From Nocardioides ganghwensis (GTDB taxonomy: Bacteria; Actinomycetota; Actinomycetes; Propionibacteriales; Nocardioidaceae): a stretch of 64,000 nt of DNA. The translations under genes were made by a program, and so were the position numbers. The notes under the pieces were generated by a model. The model was not told where the DNA came from and did no database searches. It saw only the letters and a program-made list of their open reading frames with translations. Position 1 is the first letter of the stretch. Every line of letters starts with the position of its first letter. Shown here one piece after another: positions 59,936-64,000 of the stretch. The stretch is taken from contig NZ_JACXYX010000012.1 of NCBI RefSeq assembly GCF_014779655.1, positions 124,001 to 188,000 of the forward strand. Direction: 5' to 3'.

Positions 59936-60451
59936 TCACCGTCGCGCGATGATCCCGATGACCGGGGGAGCCTTCTGCTCGACCACGCTGACCCGGAAAC
60001 CGCCGCGAAGCAGGTTCTCGGAGGCCTTCTTGACGATGTTGGGCACCAGCTCGGGTCGCGCGGCCTCGTAGAAGAGGTAGACCGCTCCGCCGGGGACGAC
60101 CCGCTCGTGGAGGAGGGCGACCTCGTCGTCGCAGGCGCGCACCCAGAACAGGTTCACGTTGAAGGCGAAGACCTTGTTGAGCCGCTTGACCGGCACCCGC
60201 AGCGTGGCGAGGTCGATCTGGCGCACGACGAGGCGGCCGGCGTCGACGTACTTCTGGTTGCGGCGCTTGGTGCGGTCCACGCCGGACTCGGAGCGGTCGA
60301 TCGCGAACAGCTTGCCGGTCTCCAGCTTGCTGCAGATGGCCTCGGCGCCGGCGCCGGGGCCGCAGCCGATCTCGAGGACCTGGTCGCCCGGCTGGACGTC
60401 CATGAGGTCGACGGCCCACTTGATGCGCGGCGGGATGGTCGAGGCAGGCAT
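59936..60451 (-). CDS. Class I SAM-dependent methyltransferase
   Basis: 171 residues. The SAM-binding glycine motif is VLEIGCGPGAGAEAI (motif I), with FAIDRSESGV (motif II) and IDLATLRVPVKRLNKVFAFNVNLFW (motif IV-like). Small, single-domain; substrate unknown. ATG 60451 is used because CAGGCT ends 7 nt upstream on the same strand. Divergent from dapB with 81 bp between. Confidence 0.8.
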   Translation of the reverse strand: MPASTIPPRIKWAVDLMDVQPGDQVLEIGCGPGAGAEAICSKLETGKLFAIDRSESGVDRTKRRNQKYVDAGRLVVRQIDLATLRVPVKRLNKVFAFNVNLFWVRACDDEVALLHERVVPGGAVYLFYEAARPELVPNIVKKASENLLRGGFRVSVVEQKAPPVIGIIARR

Positions 60452-60505
60452 GGCCCACAGCCTGCCAGACCCGGGTCCACCAGTCAGCCACCGCCACTCT
60501 GGTGA

Positions 60506-61300
<795 letters not shown>

Positions 61301-61318
61301 CCCGGCCCGGAAGCGGCC

Positions 61319-61615
61319 TCAGACCAGGCGGGCCAGTGCTGCCACGGCGGCTGCTCCCACGACGACGACGAGGAACGGCAGTCGCAGCAGCAGCGCCACC
61401 ACCGCGAAGCCGAGCCCGAGGGCGCGCGCGTCCAGGGTGAGCGCGGTGCCGGAGGAGCCGACCTGCACGGCGACGAGGGCGGCGAGGAGGGCGACGGGGA
61501 TGAGGTCGGCCACGCGCTCGACCGTGGCGTGGCTGAGCACCCTCTCGGGGAGGGAGAGGCCGGCGAGCTTGAGCAGGTAGCAGCCCACTCCCGCCAGCAG
61601 GACGGCCGTCCACAT
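61319..61615 (-). CDS. azlD: Branched-chain amino acid exporter small subunit, AzlD-like
   Basis: 98 residues with three to four hydrophobic helices and the AzlD-like GCYLLKLAGLSLPERVL segment. Its start overlaps the azlC stop by one base (TGATG), forming the conserved two-gene exporter module. Confidence 0.85.
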   Translation of the reverse strand: MWTAVLLAGVGCYLLKLAGLSLPERVLSHATVERVADLIPVALLAALVAVQVGSSGTALTLDARALGLGFAVVALLLRLPFLVVVVGAAAVAALARLV

Positions 61616-62346
61616 CAGCGGTGACCTCCTGCCACGTCGTCGGGCCCCGGGATCTCGGTGGGGTCCTGCCGCCTCGCCAACACACCGACGAGGAGCGCCA
61701 CCCCACCGGCTGCGAGCACCGGCACGCCCGGTGCGGCCAGGGGCACCATCGAGAGCGCGACCACGGCGGCCAGCCCAGCCACGAGGACGTTGCGACGGTC
61801 CTTGAGACGCGGCCAGAGCAGGGCCAGGAAGGCGGCGCCGACGGCGGCGTCGAGCCCGTAGGTCCGCGGGTCGCCGACGGCCTCGCCCGCGACTGCTCCG
61901 ATCGCGGTCGCGAGGTTCCACAGGACGAAGACGGAGACGCCGGTCGTGAGGAACCCGAGTCGCGCCGCCTCGGTGGTCTCGCGGTTGACCGACATCGCCG
62001 TCGACTCGTCGATCAGCACGTGTGCCGCCGCCGCCCGCCGCCACCCACGCCACCGGAGCAGCGGCCCCATCCGGAGTCCGTAGAGCGTGTTGCGGGTGCC
62101 GAGCAGGAGGGCGGTCGCCGCGCCGGACAGGGGAGCGCCGCCGGCGGCGACGACCCCGGCGAGCGCGAACTGGCTGGCGCCGGTGAACATGAGCAGGGAC
62201 AGCACGCACGTCTGCGCCACGCTCAGTCCGGAGGCGACCGACACGGCACCGAACCCGACGCCGTACGCCCCGGTGGCCACCCCCACCGCCAAGCTGTCGC
62301 GGACGATCGCCGAGCGCTCGCTCGGGGTCAGGGCGGCCTCGGTCAC
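61615..62346 (-). CDS. azlC: Branched-chain amino acid exporter large subunit, AzlC-like
   Basis: 243 residues, about six membrane helices. AzlC motifs SLAVGVATGAYGVGFGAVS, SLLMFTGASQFALAG and LIDESTAMS are clear. With AzlD it exports branched-chain or other amino acids (substrate not set by sequence). GTG start; TAGCCT (plus 62353-62358) ends 6 nt upstream: leaderless. Confidence 0.9.
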   Translation of the reverse strand: MTEAALTPSERSAIVRDSLAVGVATGAYGVGFGAVSVASGLSVAQTCVLSLLMFTGASQFALAGVVAAGGAPLSGAATALLLGTRNTLYGLRMGPLLRWRGWRRAAAAHVLIDESTAMSVNRETTEAARLGFLTTGVSVFVLWNLATAIGAVAGEAVGDPRTYGLDAAVGAAFLALLWPRLKDRRNVLVAGLAAVVALSMVPLAAPGVPVLAAGGVALLVGVLARRQDPTEIPGPDDVAGGHR

Positions 62347-62352
62347 GCCCCG

Positions 62353-62358
62353 AGGCTA
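62353..62358 (-). promoter_or_regulatory. -10 box TAGCCT for azlCD
   Basis: Minus-strand TAGCCT ends 6 nt before the GTG at 62346. Confidence 0.6.
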
Positions 62359-62418
62359 GGTGATGCCGACGTCGGTGCGACGGGCCGGTCGGACGCCTGG
62401 TGGTCGCCTGGTGGTCGC

Positions 62419-62646
62419 CTAGTGGGCGCGACGGCGGGCGCGGGCCGGACGTGCCTCGCGGTGGTGGAAGTCGTGGACCAGCACGAAGGCCGCGGCGGCT
62501 CCGGCCGCACCGCCGGCGAGCAGGCCGAGGCGGAGGTTGACGGGGACCTCGGGGATGGCGCCGAACCACAGCCCGAGGCCGACGCAGACGACGAGCGCGG
62601 CGATGATGAGCAGGAACCTGTGCAGTGCGGGAAGCGGACCGAGCAT
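62419..62646 (-). CDS. Small membrane protein, function unknown
   Basis: 75 residues with two transmembrane helices (about 8-28 and 38-56) and a basic, His-rich tail ending [13 protein letters not shown]. Start at the ATG with GGGGG 9 nt upstream; a GTG 39 nt further upstream would add 13 residues. A CRP-like palindrome lies just upstream. No family recognised. Confidence 0.6.
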   Translation of the reverse strand: MLGPLPALHRFLLIIAALVVCVGLGLWFGAIPEVPVNLRLGLLAGGAAGAAAAFVLVHDFHHREARPARARRRAH

Positions 62647-62691
62647 CTGGGGACCCCCGTGGTCGGCCGGCGAAGTAGCCGGCACTCCATA

Positions 62692-62705
62692 GTGACGCGC
62701 GTCAC
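62692..62705. promoter_or_regulatory. CRP-like palindrome GTGACGCGCGTCAC
   Basis: A perfect 14-bp palindrome; on the minus strand it reads TGTGA-N6-TCACT, matching the CRP/FNR-family core at nine of ten arm bases. It lies 45 bp upstream of the small membrane-protein ATG (62646). Confidence 0.5.
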
Positions 62706-62743
62706 AGGAAAATCAAGCACCGTAGGGGTGGATTTGGTCGGCC

Positions 62744-63304
62744 TCAGGCGATCGCGGTGTGGAGGCGGACCTGCTTGACGGTCGTCGCGCCGGTGCCGTC
62801 GAGGTCGAGCTCGCGGTGGGCCGTGTCCGGGGCCCATCCAGCCTCGGTGAGGAAGGTGCGGAGCGCGTCGTCGCCGGCGTTGACCCACGTCACGGCGCGG
62901 CTGAACCTGTCGGCGGCCAACGTGTCCACGGCCGCCTGGAGGAGCCGGGAACCGTGCCCCTTGGCGCGCTCGGCGGGGTCGAGGGTGACCTCGGCCAGCT
63001 CTCCGTCGGCCACGGGGTCGCAGTCGGGGTCGGCGGCCGGGCAGGTCAGCGCGAAGCCCACCACGCGGTTGCGCTCAAGGGCCACCAGCACCCGGTTGCG
63101 GGCGTCGGCAGGCCTGGCCAGGGACTGGCGCCACTGGGCCGCGACCGCCTCGACGTCGTTGGGGAACGCCTCAGCGGGGAGCAGGCCGGCGTACAGCTCG
63201 GGCCACGCCCGCACCTGCACGGCGGCGATCGCGTCGGCGTCGTCGGCCCAGGCCACTCGCACGGAGACGTCGGCGGTCGGGCCGCCGGAGTGGCTGTGTG
63301 TCAT
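62744..63304 (-). CDS. GNAT-family acetyltransferase
   Basis: 186 residues. Motif A for acetyl-CoA is EVTLDPAERAKGHGSRLLQAA (shortened here) near residue 110; the N-terminal VAWADDADAIAAVQVRAWPELY and YAGLLPAEAF segments are typical of GNATs. Substrate unknown. Start follows the DUF3043 stop by 10 bp, so the two are probably one operon. Confidence 0.85.
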   Translation of the reverse strand: MTHSHSGGPTADVSVRVAWADDADAIAAVQVRAWPELYAGLLPAEAFPNDVEAVAAQWRQSLARPADARNRVLVALERNRVVGFALTCPAADPDCDPVADGELAEVTLDPAERAKGHGSRLLQAAVDTLAADRFSRAVTWVNAGDDALRTFLTEAGWAPDTAHRELDLDGTGATTVKQVRLHTAIA

Positions 63305-63314
63305 CGGCGGGGGC

Positions 63315-63911
63315 TCATCGATAGGTCTCGGGGAGCTTCTCGCCGATCCTGACCTGCGCCTTGGGCAGGCGCAGGAACTTCATCTGCAGCGAGCGCATCG
63401 CGGCGTAGAGCGTCGTGCCCTTCAGCGGCTCGTCGGGGAAGCGGCGGGAGAGCTCGCGGCGCAGGCGGAAGCGGAGCATCACGATGTCGAACACGATCAC
63501 CAGCAGCGTGGTGAACAGGACGGTGTTGCCGAGCTGGATCATGCTCGGGTTGCCGGAGTAGCCGAGCACCATCGACACGATCAGCAGCGGGACCATGAGC
63601 TCGATGAACGAGAAGCGCGAGTCGACGAAGTCGCGGATGAAGCGGCGTACGGGGCCCCGGTCGCGGCTCGGCAGGTAGCGCTCGTCCCCGGTCTTCATCG
63701 CGGCGCGCATCTTGCGGGACGCGTCGCCGCGGGCGGCGCGCTGGGCGGCCGCCTGCTCCTTGCGGGTCCGCGGCACCTTGGCGCGAGCACGTGCGGCGGC
63801 CTCGGCCTCCTTGCGCGACGGAGTGGGGCGGCCCTTGCCGCCCACCTTGTCGGTGGTCGGCGGGAGGTCGGGCTCGGGGGTGGAACGTCGGAACACGGGT
63901 GCTGCCTTCAC
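63315..63911 (-). CDS. DUF3043 membrane protein
   Basis: 198 residues. A long basic N-terminal half (residues 1-90, with GRPTPSRKEAEAAARARAK and DRGPVRRFIRDFVDSR) precedes two transmembrane helices (about 98-120 and 128-148) and a cytoplasmic C-terminal region. The pattern matches DUF3043, found across actinobacteria; function unknown. GTG start; the 89 bp to the window edge hold only its upstream region. Confidence 0.85.
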   Translation of the reverse strand: MKAAPVFRRSTPEPDLPPTTDKVGGKGRPTPSRKEAEAAARARAKVPRTRKEQAAAQRAARGDASRKMRAAMKTGDERYLPSRDRGPVRRFIRDFVDSRFSFIELMVPLLIVSMVLGYSGNPSMIQLGNTVLFTTLLVIVFDIVMLRFRLRRELSRRFPDEPLKGTTLYAAMRSLQMKFLRLPKAQVRIGEKLPETYR

Positions 63912-64000
63912 GTGACTTCGGGGAGGGACCGGACGGTGATCGGCAGGGGCCGATCGGGGTGCCGGGGGGATGTGGCGACCAGCCTATCGCCGCGACCCGC

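Overview
This 64-kb window is a very GC-rich (roughly 70%) chromosomal segment of a high-GC Gram-positive bacterium of the class Actinomycetia, most likely Nocardioidaceae or a close relative. The evidence is the housekeeping order (rpsB-tsf-pyrH-frr-cdsA; dxr-M50 protease-ispG-GNAT; rimP-nusA-ylxR-infB-rbfA-truB-ribF; rpsO-pnp-M16-dapB), actinobacterial families (DUF3043, DUF6458, DUF4439, MgtA-like mannosyltransferase) and many apparently leaderless genes. In about twenty genes a TAnnnT or xAnnnT -10 hexamer ends 6-7 nt before the start codon. I saw no tRNA, rRNA, CRISPR array or insertion sequence. The family assignment and lineage are inferred by eye; no database search was run.

Layout. 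1-1.5 kb: the end of a XerC-type recombinase, four tandem palindromic repeats and a secreted M23-fold protein. 1.9-7.6 kb: translation and phospholipid genes (rpsB, tsf, pyrH, frr, cdsA), then an RmlD-like reductase and a phosphatase. 7.7-16.1 kb: rlmN, a mannosyltransferase, a LOG-family protein, a bacterial RIO kinase, an M1 peptidase, a truncated AMP-binding protein and a TPR/AAA+ pair (the TPR gene runs on to 17.2 kb). 17.2-21.9 kb: the isoprenoid genes dxr and ispG around a site-2 protease. 21.9-27.0 kb: the most intriguing block, an ECF-like sigma factor with a translationally coupled 153-aa partner, an intracellular subtilase and a TPR-CHAT (caspase-like) protein. 27.0-32.0 kb: a secreted propeller-like protein, proS, a HAD hydrolase, a repeat-rich gap, and a ferritin-like/lipoprotein pair. 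32.1-41.3 kb: the rimP-nusA-ylxR-infB-rbfA-truB-ribF cluster, with a secreted cupredoxin-like gene inserted before ribF.

41.4-51.4 kb is a sugar phosphotransferase island carrying both general enzymes (HPr and enzyme I), a fructose EIIABC/1-phosphofructokinase/DeoR operon, a mannitol IICB plus IIA pair and an unusual 578-residue sorbose-phosphate-reductase-like dehydrogenase. It lies between ribF and rpsO. 51.5-55.5 kb holds a PadR/HAAS pair, a molybdopterin oxidoreductase and a small membrane protein. 55.6-64 kb returns to housekeeping (rpsO, pnp, M16 protease, dapB), then an AzlCD amino-acid exporter, a GNAT and a DUF3043 protein.

RNA-level structure is rich. Strong GC hairpins separate most operons, and five of them carry a single U-G pair that forms only in the sense transcript. 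The infB Shine-Dalgarno lies in a perfect 10-bp hairpin and the pnp Shine-Dalgarno in a 16-nt palindrome. Operator-like repeats precede the fructose operon/ptsI, mtlA, the PadR gene and a LOG-family gene.
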